Notes: a model not told the origin generated them from the letters alone. DNA of 6,773 nt from Ascidiaceihabitans sp. (GCA_023301665.1 JALZUL010000143.1:1-6773); one strand, 5' to 3'; counted from the stretch's first letter, positions 1 through 6,352 are shown. Translations and numbers: made by a program.

Positions 1-447
1 GGGATTTCCTGCGAGGGTGAAATCGGGTTTGTTGGATATGCCAATGGTGAAAACTCCGCTGGTACTGATCCAGCTGAAGCAGCCCGTTTCGCGCGCGAAA
101 CAGGTGTTGATGGGATGGCAATTTCTGTCGGAAATGTGCATTTGCAAGAAAACAAAGAGGGCGGTTTGGATGAGAGTCGTATCGCGGAAATCCAAGCAGT
201 GACATCGGTTCCTTTGGTTATCCACGGGGGATCTGGAGTACCGGTAGAACAGCGTGCACGTCTCGCGAAGACGACAAACATTTGCAAATACAATATCGGG
301 ACCGAACTGCGCATGGCCTTTGGTGAGGCGATGCGCGAGGCTGTGAATCTGGACCCTACACGTTTTGATCGGGTGACGATCTTAAGAGAAACGCATGATC
401 CAACCGTGGCGGCGGCGCGCCGCGTTCTGGCTGCGTTGAAAGGATAA
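1..447 (+). CDS. Class II (zinc-dependent) ketose-bisphosphate aldolase, C-terminal part
   Basis: This is the last 148 codons of a gene whose 5' end lies outside the window; it reads in frame from base 1 to the TAA at 445-447. It resembles the C-terminal half of class II FbaA/GatY/KbaY/IolJ-type aldolases, cytosolic enzymes that reversibly cleave a ketose (bis)phosphate into dihydroxyacetone phosphate (or a related product) and an aldehyde. Visible motifs, in fragment numbering, are CEGEIG at 4-9, GNVH at 44-47 (H47 a likely zinc ligand), HGGSG at 75-79 (H75 a likely zinc ligand, the glycines binding phosphate) and a late NIGTELR phosphate-binding segment. The wording is closer to the tagatose/ketose-bisphosphate group than to FbaA. 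The substrate cannot be fixed from the fragment. The dehydrogenase gene starting 4 nt downstream suggests sugar or inositol catabolism, where an IolJ-like role (cleaving 2-deoxy-5-keto-gluconate 6-phosphate) is possible but unproven. Confidence 0.88.
   Translation, partial: GISCEGEIGFVGYANGENSAGTDPAEAARFARETGVDGMAISVGNVHLQENKEGGLDESRIAEIQAVTSVPLVIHGGSGVPVEQRARLAKTTNICKYNIGTELRMAFGEAMREAVNLDPTRFDRVTILRETHDPTVAAARRVLAALKG
439..444 (+). promoter_or_regulatory. Ribosome binding site of the iolG-like gene, inside the aldolase gene
   Basis: AAAGGA forms the last two sense codons (Lys-Gly) of the aldolase gene and sits 7 nt before the ATG at 452. Because the site lies within the upstream reading frame and only 4 nt separate the stop from the next start, translational coupling is likely. 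Confidence 0.6.
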
Positions 448-451
448 TTTT

Positions 452-1438
452 ATGTTGAATATCGGGATATTAGGCTGTGGCCGTATCGGGCAAGTGCACG
501 GTGCGACCTTGCAGGGCATGGCGACGGCACGGGTGGTTGCGGTGTCAGATTTTGTGCCAAAAGCGGCGGATGCTTTGGCTGTCAAGCTAGGTGCTAAGGC
601 AATGAGCACCGAGGCGATCCTACGAGACCCTGGCATTGATGCGGTTGTAATTGGAACGCCAACAACAACCCACTTCGATATCATTCATGAGGCAGCACAA
701 AACGGCAAAGCGATTTTCTGCGAAAAGCCTGTGGATTTGTCAGTGGATCGTATCCGCACCTGCTTGGCGGTTGTTGAAAAAGCCGGTGTGCCATTTATGA
801 CCGCGTTTAATCGACGGTTTGATCCCAGCTTTTCCCATCTTCAAAAGCAAATATCGGATCAAGTGATTGGAAACGTTGAAATGGTCACGATCTTGTCGCG
901 TGATCCTGCGCCGCCACCGATTGGCTATGTGAAGACCTCAGGTGGGATATTTCGCGATATGATGATCCATGATCTGGATATGGCGCGTTTTTTGCTTGGC
1001 GAAGAACCCGTTGAACTGAGCGCCATGGCATCTTGTCTTGTTGATCCTGAAATCGGGGAAGCAGGTGATTTTGACACTGCCGCGGTGACCTTGAAAACGG
1101 CAACGGGCAAGCTGTGCCAGATTAGCAATTCTCGCAGGGCGACTTATGGCTACGATCAGCGGATTGAAGTGCATGGGGCCAAAGGCATGTTAAAGGCGGG
1201 CAATATGCTGGAGCACTCTGTGCAGGTCGCAAATGCTCAAGGGTACCGCAGTGCGGCAACACAGCCGTTCTTTTTAGAACGCTATGCCGCGGCCTACCGT
1301 GCCGAGATGGAGCATTTTGTGGAATGCGTAGACAAAGGCATCGCTGTAACGCCAACTGGTGAAGACGGTTTAAAGGCGCAAATCCTAGCTGACGCTGCAG
1401 ATGCGTCTGCGCGCGATGGGCAGCCGCGCCGTTTGTAA
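452..1438 (+). CDS. iolG: Gfo/Idh/MocA-family oxidoreductase, probable inositol 2-dehydrogenase
   Basis: A 328-residue NAD(P)-dependent cytosolic dehydrogenase, the usual length for the family. The N-terminal Rossmann domain (about residues 1-120) begins with a GxGxxG loop at 8-13 (GCGRIG) and ends near the catalytic EKP motif at 91-93 (K92). The C-terminal alpha/beta domain carries GGIFRDMMIHDLDMARF at 164-180. D169 and H173 there have the same spacing as the Asp and His of the Lys-Asp-His triad of Bacillus IolG, so the active site looks complete. IolG oxidises myo-inositol to 2-keto-myo-inositol with NAD+, the first step of inositol breakdown. The ATG at 452 has a good ribosome binding site and begins directly with the Rossmann strand. 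The gene follows an aldolase gene by 4 nt and ends at a strong terminator, so it is the last gene of its operon. Other sugar or polyol dehydrogenases share this motif set, so the family and fold are secure while the inositol substrate is an inference. Confidence 0.85.
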   Translation: MLNIGILGCGRIGQVHGATLQGMATARVVAVSDFVPKAADALAVKLGAKAMSTEAILRDPGIDAVVIGTPTTTHFDIIHEAAQNGKAIFCEKPVDLSVDRIRTCLAVVEKAGVPFMTAFNRRFDPSFSHLQKQISDQVIGNVEMVTILSRDPAPPPIGYVKTSGGIFRDMMIHDLDMARFLLGEEPVELSAMASCLVDPEIGEAGDFDTAAVTLKTATGKLCQISNSRRATYGYDQRIEVHGAKGMLKAGNMLEHSVQVANAQGYRSAATQPFFLERYAAAYRAEMEHFVECVDKGIAVTPTGEDGLKAQILADAADASARDGQPRRL

Positions 1439-1458
1439 CGGCTTTTGAGACCGCAAAG

Positions 1459-1490
1459 AAAACGGCCCCGATAGGATGCGGGGCCGTTTT
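1459..1490. terminator. Bidirectional intrinsic terminator between convergent genes
   Basis: A perfect 12-bp stem, AAAACGGCCCCG (1459-1470) against CGGGGCCGTTTT (1479-1490), encloses an 8-nt loop. On the plus strand it lies 20 nt after the iolG-like stop and ends in TTTT. On the minus strand it lies 20 nt after the phoX stop and continues TTTTCTTTG. The symmetric A and T flanks let it terminate transcription arriving from either side. Confidence 0.85.
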
Positions 1491-1510
1491 GCGTTACTTT
1501 TGTTGCAAGC

Positions 1511-3532
1511 TTAGACTGCGATTTTACCGCCGCCTTGCTTGGTGACCACCACAACCGCTGGGCGCGGCGGCATCTTTGGATCGAAATCAGGCCACCGCGT
1601 TGCTGGGTCTTCAAAGGTTGAATCCCGTTCAAACCCTTTCAGAGATTTGGTGCCGTCTGTGCCAGGATGCTGTACTGCGAGGAACAGTGTTTCACCGCTG
1701 TCGTGAAAGTATGGGCCACAAAGCTCGCCGCCCACTGGGGTGCGGAAGAAGAGCTTTGAAGTGCCACGCAAATCTCCTTCGGTTTCTAGTCCGTAAAGAC
1801 CGTCAGATTTGCCAGTTTTGCCCCAGTTGGAACCCTGATCGGTTGAAATCCACAAACGGCCGTCAACATCGATTGCGGCGTTATCTGGTGATCCGAACCA
1901 ACCGTTTGCAGATGTTTCTGGGTTCCATTGCGCACCGACATCGGCGATTGCAGGGTCTCCACATTTGACCAGAATTGACCAAGTGCCTTTGGCCGCTGCG
2001 TGATCACCGTTGTCTTCCTTGATCTCGATGATGTGACCAAATGAGCTGTCAGCGCGCGGATTGGCAGCATCCGCCTGCTCTGGTTTGCGGCGGCTGTTGT
2101 TGGTCAGCATGATATAAGCTGTGCCGTCGCCGCGTGGTTGTGCATCTTCTGGTCGGTCCATTGGGGTTGCGCCCAAAAGATCAGCCGCAAGGCGGGTGTC
2201 GATCATGACATCCCCTTGATCGTTGAAACCATTCGCCGCTGTCAGTGGGCCGTTACCAAAGGTGAGCGGCATCCAAACCACTGTGCCGTCTTCATCAAAG
2301 CGCGCCACGTAAAGCGTGCCGTCTGAAAGAAGCGCAGAGTTTGCAGCGCGATCGTCGCTAACTTTGCCACCAGAGACGTATTTGTACTGATAGTCAAAGC
2401 GGTTGTCGTCGCCGGAATAGATCACCAAGTGGCCATCTTTGGAAACTGTTGTTTCAGCGCCTTCATGACGGAAACGACCCAAAGCTGTATGTTTGACCGG
2501 CTTTGCGGATGGATCACGTGGGTCTACCTCAACAATCCAGCCAAAGCGGTTTGGCTCGTTTGGCTCTTTGTCGATGTTAAAGCGGTCGTATTGCGTGCCC
2601 CATGCATACCAACGACCCGGAACGCCGTAACGCTTCATTTGTTTGGCTTCGGGCTGGGCTGAGATGTCTGGTTTCCCTTCGGCATCCAATTTGTCGGTCC
2701 AGAAATAACCATGAAAGTTCTCTTCTGCCATCAGGTAGGTGCCCCAAGGGGTCATACCGCCAGCACAGTTATTCATGGTGCCAATTACAGTCATGCCCGC
2801 AGGATCGGCATTGGTTTGCATGCGTTTGTGACCAGCGGCGGGACCGGAGAAGGTCATTTCTGTATTTAACGGCGTGATGCGGCGATTGTATTGGCCATCG
2901 CGAACGACAGCCCAAGTGCCATTTTTCTGCTCGATCTCGACCACAGTACCGCCGTGTGCAGCCATTTCGATGTCGATCAATTCTGGTGTCATACCTTTGA
3001 AACCGTCGCGATCTTGACGACCAAGACCGGGGAACATGACCTCTTCATTGGTGTATTCGTGATTCACGCAAAGCAATCCGCGTGTGCCGCTGTCATTGAG
3101 GGACGTGAAGCCAACGTAGTCATTGTTGTACCCAAATTGTTGCAACTGCGCTGCTGCGGTTTGGTTCATAACGTCAAATTCTGGGGCATCGGCCGTTATC
3201 GGATCGCCCCAACGCAAAAGCACATCCGCATTGTAGCCGTCGGCGATGTGGTGGGTTTCGTCGTTGCCCCATGCCAATTCGCTAAAGTTATAACGGTTTG
3301 TTGGCGCGGCTGCCGCCTCATTGGGGGCAATTAACGCAGATGTTCCGAAAAGCGCGGTGGTCGCGGAAACACCAAGCGCGCCCCGCAAAACATCGCGACG
3401 GCCATAACGCGTGTTAATGACGTCTCCGATTGTGCGGCTTAGGTTCGGGTTCGTTGGAATGTCGTCGAACGCTTCATAGCTTTCAGCTTTGTTTCCATTT
3501 TCGGGGTCGTTGATGATATCCTGGCGGTCCAT
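1511..3532 (-). CDS. phoX: PhoX-family alkaline phosphatase, Tat-exported (DUF839)
   Basis: PhoX enzymes are periplasmic or secreted Ca/Fe-dependent phosphomonoesterases that release phosphate from organic esters; they are widespread in marine bacteria. From the start chosen here the protein has 673 residues. A long polar N-terminal region leads to a twin-arginine signal (GRRDVLRGALG, arginines at 45-46), a short Ala/Leu-rich core and an AxA-type cleavage region near EAAAAP (about 72-77). This fits Tat export of a protein folded with its metals. The rest is one long PhoX/DUF839 domain, with CVNHEY near 155, TMNNCAGGMTPWGTY near 252-266 (its Cys probably the iron-ligand Cys of PhoX), AEENFHGYFW, FRHEGAE, STDQGSNWG and a late VQHPGTDG. 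The ATG at 3532 is preferred because GGAG lies 6 nt before it. An in-frame ATG at 3544 would add four residues but has no recognisable ribosome binding site. Pho-box-like repeats at 3604-3632 point to PhoB control. No frameshift or missing segment is seen. Confidence 0.93.
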   Translation of the reverse strand: MDRQDIINDPENGNKAESYEAFDDIPTNPNLSRTIGDVINTRYGRRDVLRGALGVSATTALFGTSALIAPNEAAAAPTNRYNFSELAWGNDETHHIADGYNADVLLRWGDPITADAPEFDVMNQTAAAQLQQFGYNNDYVGFTSLNDSGTRGLLCVNHEYTNEEVMFPGLGRQDRDGFKGMTPELIDIEMAAHGGTVVEIEQKNGTWAVVRDGQYNRRITPLNTEMTFSGPAAGHKRMQTNADPAGMTVIGTMNNCAGGMTPWGTYLMAEENFHGYFWTDKLDAEGKPDISAQPEAKQMKRYGVPGRWYAWGTQYDRFNIDKEPNEPNRFGWIVEVDPRDPSAKPVKHTALGRFRHEGAETTVSKDGHLVIYSGDDNRFDYQYKYVSGGKVSDDRAANSALLSDGTLYVARFDEDGTVVWMPLTFGNGPLTAANGFNDQGDVMIDTRLAADLLGATPMDRPEDAQPRGDGTAYIMLTNNSRRKPEQADAANPRADSSFGHIIEIKEDNGDHAAAKGTWSILVKCGDPAIADVGAQWNPETSANGWFGSPDNAAIDVDGRLWISTDQGSNWGKTGKSDGLYGLETEGDLRGTSKLFFRTPVGGELCGPYFHDSGETLFLAVQHPGTDGTKSLKGFERDSTFEDPATRWPDFDPKMPPRPAVVVVTKQGGGKIAV

Positions 3533-3603
3533 TTTTGGCTCCATGCTGAGAAATGCAGATCAAAGGCTGCGTAGAATCCGTGCCAAATTACTCGGGGAAA
3601 TAT

Positions 3604-3632
3604 GTAACAGGGTGGTGACCGTTTAATGACTG
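3604..3632 (-). promoter_or_regulatory. Triple Pho box (predicted PhoB binding sites) upstream of phoX
   Basis: Read on the minus strand there are three 7-mers, CAGTCAT (3632-3626), CGGTCAC (3621-3615) and CTGTTAC (3610-3604), each separated by exactly 4 bp. This is the 7+4 bp geometry of PhoB boxes, whose repeat consensus is close to CTGTCAT; the three units match it at 6, 5 and 5 of 7 positions. The array ends about 70 bp before the preferred phoX start and points toward it. A weak -10-like AGTAAT lies 11 bp downstream (3592-3587). The expected effect is activation when phosphate is scarce. Confidence 0.7.
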
Positions 3633-3660
3633 TTTTTTGAATGAGGCTATGGTTTTTCCA

Positions 3661-3737
3661 AGTAATCGCTGCTGCGTGATCCGAAAGTTAACGCATTAGA
3701 TGGCCCAGCCCCCTTGCAGCTCCCAAGCAGCGATACT
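3661..3737. repeat. Long inverted repeat around the candidate clpP promoter
   Basis: ATCGCTGCT (3665-3673) and AGCAGCGAT (3726-3734) are perfect 9-bp inverted arms. They extend by a further 3 bp (AGT at 3661-3663 with ACT at 3735-3737) if A3664 is bulged. The arms enclose 52 bp that include the candidate clpP -35 element, and the right arm lies between the -35 and -10. No T-run follows, so it is not an obvious terminator. It could be two half-sites for a regulator or a hairpin in a transcript; the function is unknown. Confidence 0.5.
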
Positions 3738-3742
3738 AAGAT
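3713..3742 (+). promoter_or_regulatory. Candidate clpP promoter
   Basis: TTGCAG (3714-3719) and TAAGAT (3737-3742) are separated by 17 bp, fitting a sigma-70-type promoter with a weak -35 and a fair -10. The -35 lies in CCCCCTTGCAG, whose CTTG core resembles the -35 of heat-shock (RpoH) promoters, a common control for clpP, but no convincing RpoH -10 was seen. Transcription would start near 3749, giving a leader of about 50 nt. Confidence 0.35.
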
Positions 3743-3799
3743 TCGAGTAACGTATTGGAGGGTATGGTCCCACCAGACTTTAACGCAAGCAGGCCTTTT

Positions 3800-4432
3800 A
3801 TGAACGATCCTATCGACACGTATATGAACACCCTTGTCCCAATGGTTGTTGAGCAAACAAGCCGTGGGGAACGCGCGTATGATATTTTCTCGCGCCTGCT
3901 GAAAGAACGGATCATCTTTTTGAACGGTCCTGTGCATGACGGCATGTCATCTTTGATCGTGGCGCAGTTGTTGCACCTTGAGGCGGAGAACCCGTCGAAA
4001 GAGATCAGCATGTACATCAACTCACCAGGGGGCGTGGTAACGTCAGGTCTGTCGATCTACGACACAATGCAGTACATCCGTCCGAAGGTGTCGACTTTGG
4101 TGATTGGTCAAGCGGCCTCTATGGGATCCTTGTTGTTGCAAGCTGGTGAAAAGGGCATGCGCTTTTCGCTCCCGAACAGCCGCGTAATGGTACACCAGCC
4201 CTCTGGTGGATATCAGGGGCAAGCCACTGACATTATGATCCATGCGCAAGAAACCCAAAAGCTTAAAACCCGCTTGAACGAAATCTATGTCAAGCACACG
4301 GGGAACAGCCTTGAAAAGGTTGAAGAAGGTCTCGAACGGGATAACTTTATGTCACCTGAAGAAGCCAAAGAATGGGGCTTGATCGACGAAATCGTCGAGA
4401 ACCGCTCTAAAAGTGATGACGAAGAAGCGTAA
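3800..4432 (+). CDS. clpP: ATP-dependent Clp protease proteolytic subunit ClpP
   Basis: The serine peptidase of the cytosolic ClpXP/ClpAP machines, which assembles as two stacked heptameric rings and degrades proteins fed in by Clp ATPases. From the ATG at 3800 the protein has 210 residues, the normal length. The triad is S107 (in QAASMGS), H132 (in VMVHQPSGG) and D181 (in ERDNFMS), with the same spacing as in E. coli ClpP. NSPGG at 74-78 helps shape the active site, and GGYQGQATDI at 136-145 belongs to the ring-contact handle region. The segment before LVPMVVEQTSRGERAYDI would be a short propeptide of about 10 residues. The frame stays open upstream to a TTG at 3755 and an ATG at 3764. The 3800 start is preferred because MNDP(I/V)DTYMN is, as I recall, the usual beginning of relatives, although its ribosome binding site (AGG, 6 nt upstream) is weak. 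clpX follows after 150 bp, the common alphaproteobacterial order. Confidence 0.95.
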   Translation: MNDPIDTYMNTLVPMVVEQTSRGERAYDIFSRLLKERIIFLNGPVHDGMSSLIVAQLLHLEAENPSKEISMYINSPGGVVTSGLSIYDTMQYIRPKVSTLVIGQAASMGSLLLQAGEKGMRFSLPNSRVMVHQPSGGYQGQATDIMIHAQETQKLKTRLNEIYVKHTGNSLEKVEEGLERDNFMSPEEAKEWGLIDEIVENRSKSDDEEA

Positions 4433-4454
4433 GTACAATCGGCCTCACAAGGCG

Positions 4455-4504
4455 GCCCCGAAAAGTTGATCGTGAAGATTTAGCGATTGTGGACCATTCG
4501 GGGC
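4455..4504 (+). repeat. Inverted repeat in the clpP-clpX spacer
   Basis: GCCCCGAA (4455-4462) can pair with TTCGGGGC (4497-4504) across 34 nt. Inside, TGATCG (4467-4472) can pair with CGATTG (4484-4489) using two G-U wobbles. In RNA this would form a two-part hairpin between the genes. No T-run follows, so it is not a typical terminator. It might stabilise the clpP 3' end or affect clpX expression; this is inference from base pairing only. Confidence 0.4.
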
Positions 4505-4570
4505 TGGCCTAAGTTAGGTAGAACCTAGTTATTTCGCGTCAGAACGGCGCATAGTGAAACGTAAAAACCT

Positions 4571-4577
4571 GAAAGGG
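4571..4577 (+). promoter_or_regulatory. clpX ribosome binding site
   Basis: GAAAGGG lies 5 nt before the ATG at 4583 and supports that start. Confidence 0.5.
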
Positions 4578-4582
4578 TTATC

Positions 4583-5848
4583 ATGGCATCTAACTCCGGC
4601 GGCGACAGCAAAAACACTCTGTATTGCAGCTTTTGTGGTAAAAGCCAGCATGAGGTGCGCAAGCTTATTGCGGGCCCAACCGTGTTCATCTGTGATGAAT
4701 GTGTTGAGCTTTGCATGGATATTATCCGTGAGGAGACAAAGGCGTCTGGGCTAAAAGCCACTGACGGCGTTCCGACACCTAAAGATATCTGCGAAGTACT
4801 TGATGATTATGTGATCGGTCAGGCCGTTGCAAAACGCGTTTTGTCTGTAGCCGTACACAATCACTACAAACGTCTCAATCACGCCCAAAAGGGTGGCGAT
4901 ATTGAATTGGCGAAATCGAATATCTTGCTGATGGGGCCAACCGGTTGCGGTAAAACGCTTTTGGCGCAGACCTTGGCGCGTATTCTGGATGTGCCGTTTA
5001 CGATGGCGGATGCGACAACATTGACAGAAGCGGGCTATGTTGGTGAAGATGTTGAAAACATCATCCTAAAGCTGCTTCAATCATCTGAATACAACGTTGA
5101 GCGTGCGCAGCGCGGCATCGTTTACATCGATGAAGTTGATAAGATCACTCGCAAATCTGAGAACCCATCGATCACCCGTGACGTATCGGGCGAAGGCGTT
5201 CAGCAAGCCCTGTTGAAGCTTATGGAAGGGACGGTTGCATCTGTACCTCCGCAAGGTGGGCGTAAGCACCCGCAGCAGGAATTCTTGCAAGTTGATACCA
5301 CAAACATCTTGTTCATCTGTGGTGGTGCTTTCGCAGGTCTAGATAAGATTATCGCGGCGCGCGGAAAAGGGTCTGCTATGGGCTTTGGTGCGGATGTTCG
5401 TGATAATGAAACCCGCGGTATTGGCGAGATCTTTACTGATCTTGAGCCCGAAGATCTGTTGAAGTTCGGCTTGATTCCTGAATTCGTTGGCCGTTTGCCT
5501 GTATTGGCAACGCTTGAAGATCTGGATGAAGACGCTCTGATTACGATTTTGTCTCAGCCAAAGAATGCTTTGGTCAAACAGTACCAGCGTTTGTTTGAGT
5601 TAGAAGAAACGCAACTGACCTTTACCGAGGACGCGCTGAGTGCAATTGCCAAACGAGCGATCGAGCGAAAAACAGGCGCACGTGGCTTGCGCTCTATCCT
5701 AGAGGAAATCTTACTGGATACGATGTTTGATCTACCGGGTATGGACAGCGTAACCGAGGTCGTTGTGAATGAAGAAGCGGTGACATCAGATGCAGCTCCA
5801 TTGATGATCCATGCTGAGAGCGAAAAAGAACCGGCTTCAGCAGGGTAA
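4583..5848 (+). CDS. clpX: ATP-dependent Clp protease ATP-binding subunit ClpX
   Basis: A 421-residue AAA+ unfoldase, the usual length, which forms hexamers that unfold tagged substrates and thread them into ClpP. The N-terminal zinc-binding domain has C15, C18, C37 and C40 (CSFC and CDEC), used for dimerisation and adaptor or substrate binding. The AAA+ core has Walker A GPTGCGKT at 118-125, pore-1 loop GYVG at 151-154, Walker B IVYIDEVDK at 179-187, the pore-loop RKH at 227-229 and sensor-2 GARGLR at 365-370. The ClpP-docking loop that reads IGF in E. coli reads MGF here (266-268, in GKGSAMGFGADV). All catalytic motifs are present. The gene lies 150 bp after clpP, close enough for co-transcription, and ends 22 nt before an intrinsic terminator, which closes the clp unit. 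Whether it also has its own promoter in the 4433-4582 spacer is not clear. Confidence 0.97.
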   Translation: MASNSGGDSKNTLYCSFCGKSQHEVRKLIAGPTVFICDECVELCMDIIREETKASGLKATDGVPTPKDICEVLDDYVIGQAVAKRVLSVAVHNHYKRLNHAQKGGDIELAKSNILLMGPTGCGKTLLAQTLARILDVPFTMADATTLTEAGYVGEDVENIILKLLQSSEYNVERAQRGIVYIDEVDKITRKSENPSITRDVSGEGVQQALLKLMEGTVASVPPQGGRKHPQQEFLQVDTTNILFICGGAFAGLDKIIAARGKGSAMGFGADVRDNETRGIGEIFTDLEPEDLLKFGLIPEFVGRLPVLATLEDLDEDALITILSQPKNALVKQYQRLFELEETQLTFTEDALSAIAKRAIERKTGARGLRSILEEILLDTMFDLPGMDSVTEVVVNEEAVTSDAAPLMIHAESEKEPASAG

Positions 5849-5870
5849 CTTCTGATATACGAAATATAAG

Positions 5871-5895
5871 AAAGGCGGGCTAAGGCCCGCCTTTT
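5871..5895 (+). terminator. Intrinsic terminator of clpX
   Basis: AAAGGCGGGC (5871-5880) and GCCCGCCTTT (5885-5894) form a perfect 10-bp stem with a TAAG loop, followed by T and then GTTTG. It begins 22 nt after the clpX stop. This is the textbook rho-independent form. Confidence 0.9.
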
Positions 5896-5953
5896 GTTTG
5901 TCTACTGATGGCATTGGGGTCAGTGCCTCCGATCAAAACGGGATATAGTAAGA

Positions 5954-6310
5954 ATGAAACGTATTTTTTCTGGCGGACCATTTGAAGCAAAGATCGGATA
6001 TTGCCGCGCGGTTGTTGCAGGTGGCTTTGTCCATGTCGCTGGAACTGTGGGGCAGGGTGATACGGTTGAAGAGCAATGCCAGTCGGCTCTTGAGGTGATC
6101 GAAAAGGCGCTGGTCGATGCGGGCACTGATTTTGCACATACAGTGCGGGTGACCTATATGCTTCCGAAGGCTTCGGATTTCGAAGCGTGTTGGCCAACTC
6201 TTGCCAAAGTATTTGGCGAAACACCGCCAGCGGCTACAATGATTGAATGTGGTTTGATCGACCCGAAATACAAGATTGAGATCGAAGTGACCGCAATCTT
6301 GCCGAGCTGA
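5954..6310 (+). CDS. Rid-superfamily (YjgF/YER057c/UK114) protein lacking the catalytic arginine
   Basis: A 118-residue single-domain protein of the Rid superfamily, small trimeric cytosolic proteins. RidA itself hydrolyses reactive enamines and imines made by PLP enzymes. Family marks are KRIFSGGPFEAKIGYCRAVVAG at the N terminus, HVAGTVG at 27-33, the helix segment EEQCQSALEVIEKALVDAG at 39-57, TVRVTYML at 63-70 and KIEIEVTAIL at 107-116. A gapless alignment of the C-terminal 20 residues with E. coli RidA (PARSCVEVARLP...) places A94 at the catalytic R105. Imine deaminase activity is therefore unlikely, and the protein belongs to the arginine-less Rid subgroups of unknown role. The GTVGQGDTVEEQ loop also looks several residues shorter than I recall in close relatives. 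The ATG at 5954 starts at the conserved KRIFS segment; upstream there is only a weak GGGA-type ribosome binding site. The gene stands alone between the clpX terminator and the NDUFA12 gene, so context does not reveal its function. Confidence 0.88.
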   Translation: MKRIFSGGPFEAKIGYCRAVVAGGFVHVAGTVGQGDTVEEQCQSALEVIEKALVDAGTDFAHTVRVTYMLPKASDFEACWPTLAKVFGETPPAATMIECGLIDPKYKIEIEVTAILPS

Positions 6311-6320
6311 GCAATTGCTC
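6309..6320. repeat. 12-bp perfect palindrome at the rid stop codon
   Basis: GAGCAATTGCTC reads the same on both strands and overlaps the TGA stop at 6308-6310. It has no following T-run and too little stem to be a terminator. It may be a small operator-like site or chance. Confidence 0.3.
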
Positions 6321-6323
6321 TGC

Positions 6324-6352
6324 TTGTCACTGGACGGCGGGGCACGGATACG
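6324..6352 (+). promoter_or_regulatory. Weak candidate promoter for the NDUFA12 gene
   Basis: TTGTCA (6324-6329) matches the -35 consensus at 5 of 6 positions. A poor -10-like GATACG (6347-6352) follows after 17 bp. No terminator was seen after the preceding rid gene, so read-through from it is also possible. Confidence 0.2.

Noticed and set aside
3090..3096. CTGTCAT heptamer matching the Pho box consensus
   Set aside because: It is a single copy inside the phoX coding sequence with no partner repeat at 11 bp, so it is likely chance.
1576..3334. Several plus-strand open frames across phoX
   Set aside because: They are antisense to a complete phoX frame that carries family motifs throughout; none has a recognisable domain or a good ribosome binding site.
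3647..4020. Minus-strand open frames across the clpP start region
   Set aside because: They overlap the conserved N-terminal part of ClpP in antisense and show no motif; the intergenic part is better explained by promoters.
4455..4504. Inverted repeat considered as the clpP terminator
   Set aside because: The loop is 34 nt and no T-run follows, so it does not fit an intrinsic terminator; kept only as a possible RNA structure.
4515..4527. TAGGT-AGA-ACCTA palindrome before clpX
   Set aside because: Arms of only 5 bp without a recognised regulator motif; too weak to call an operator.
5906..5928. Short inverted repeats (ACTGA/TCAGT, GGCA/TGCC) before the rid gene
   Set aside because: The arms are 4-5 bp and expected by chance; there is no support for a riboswitch or operator.
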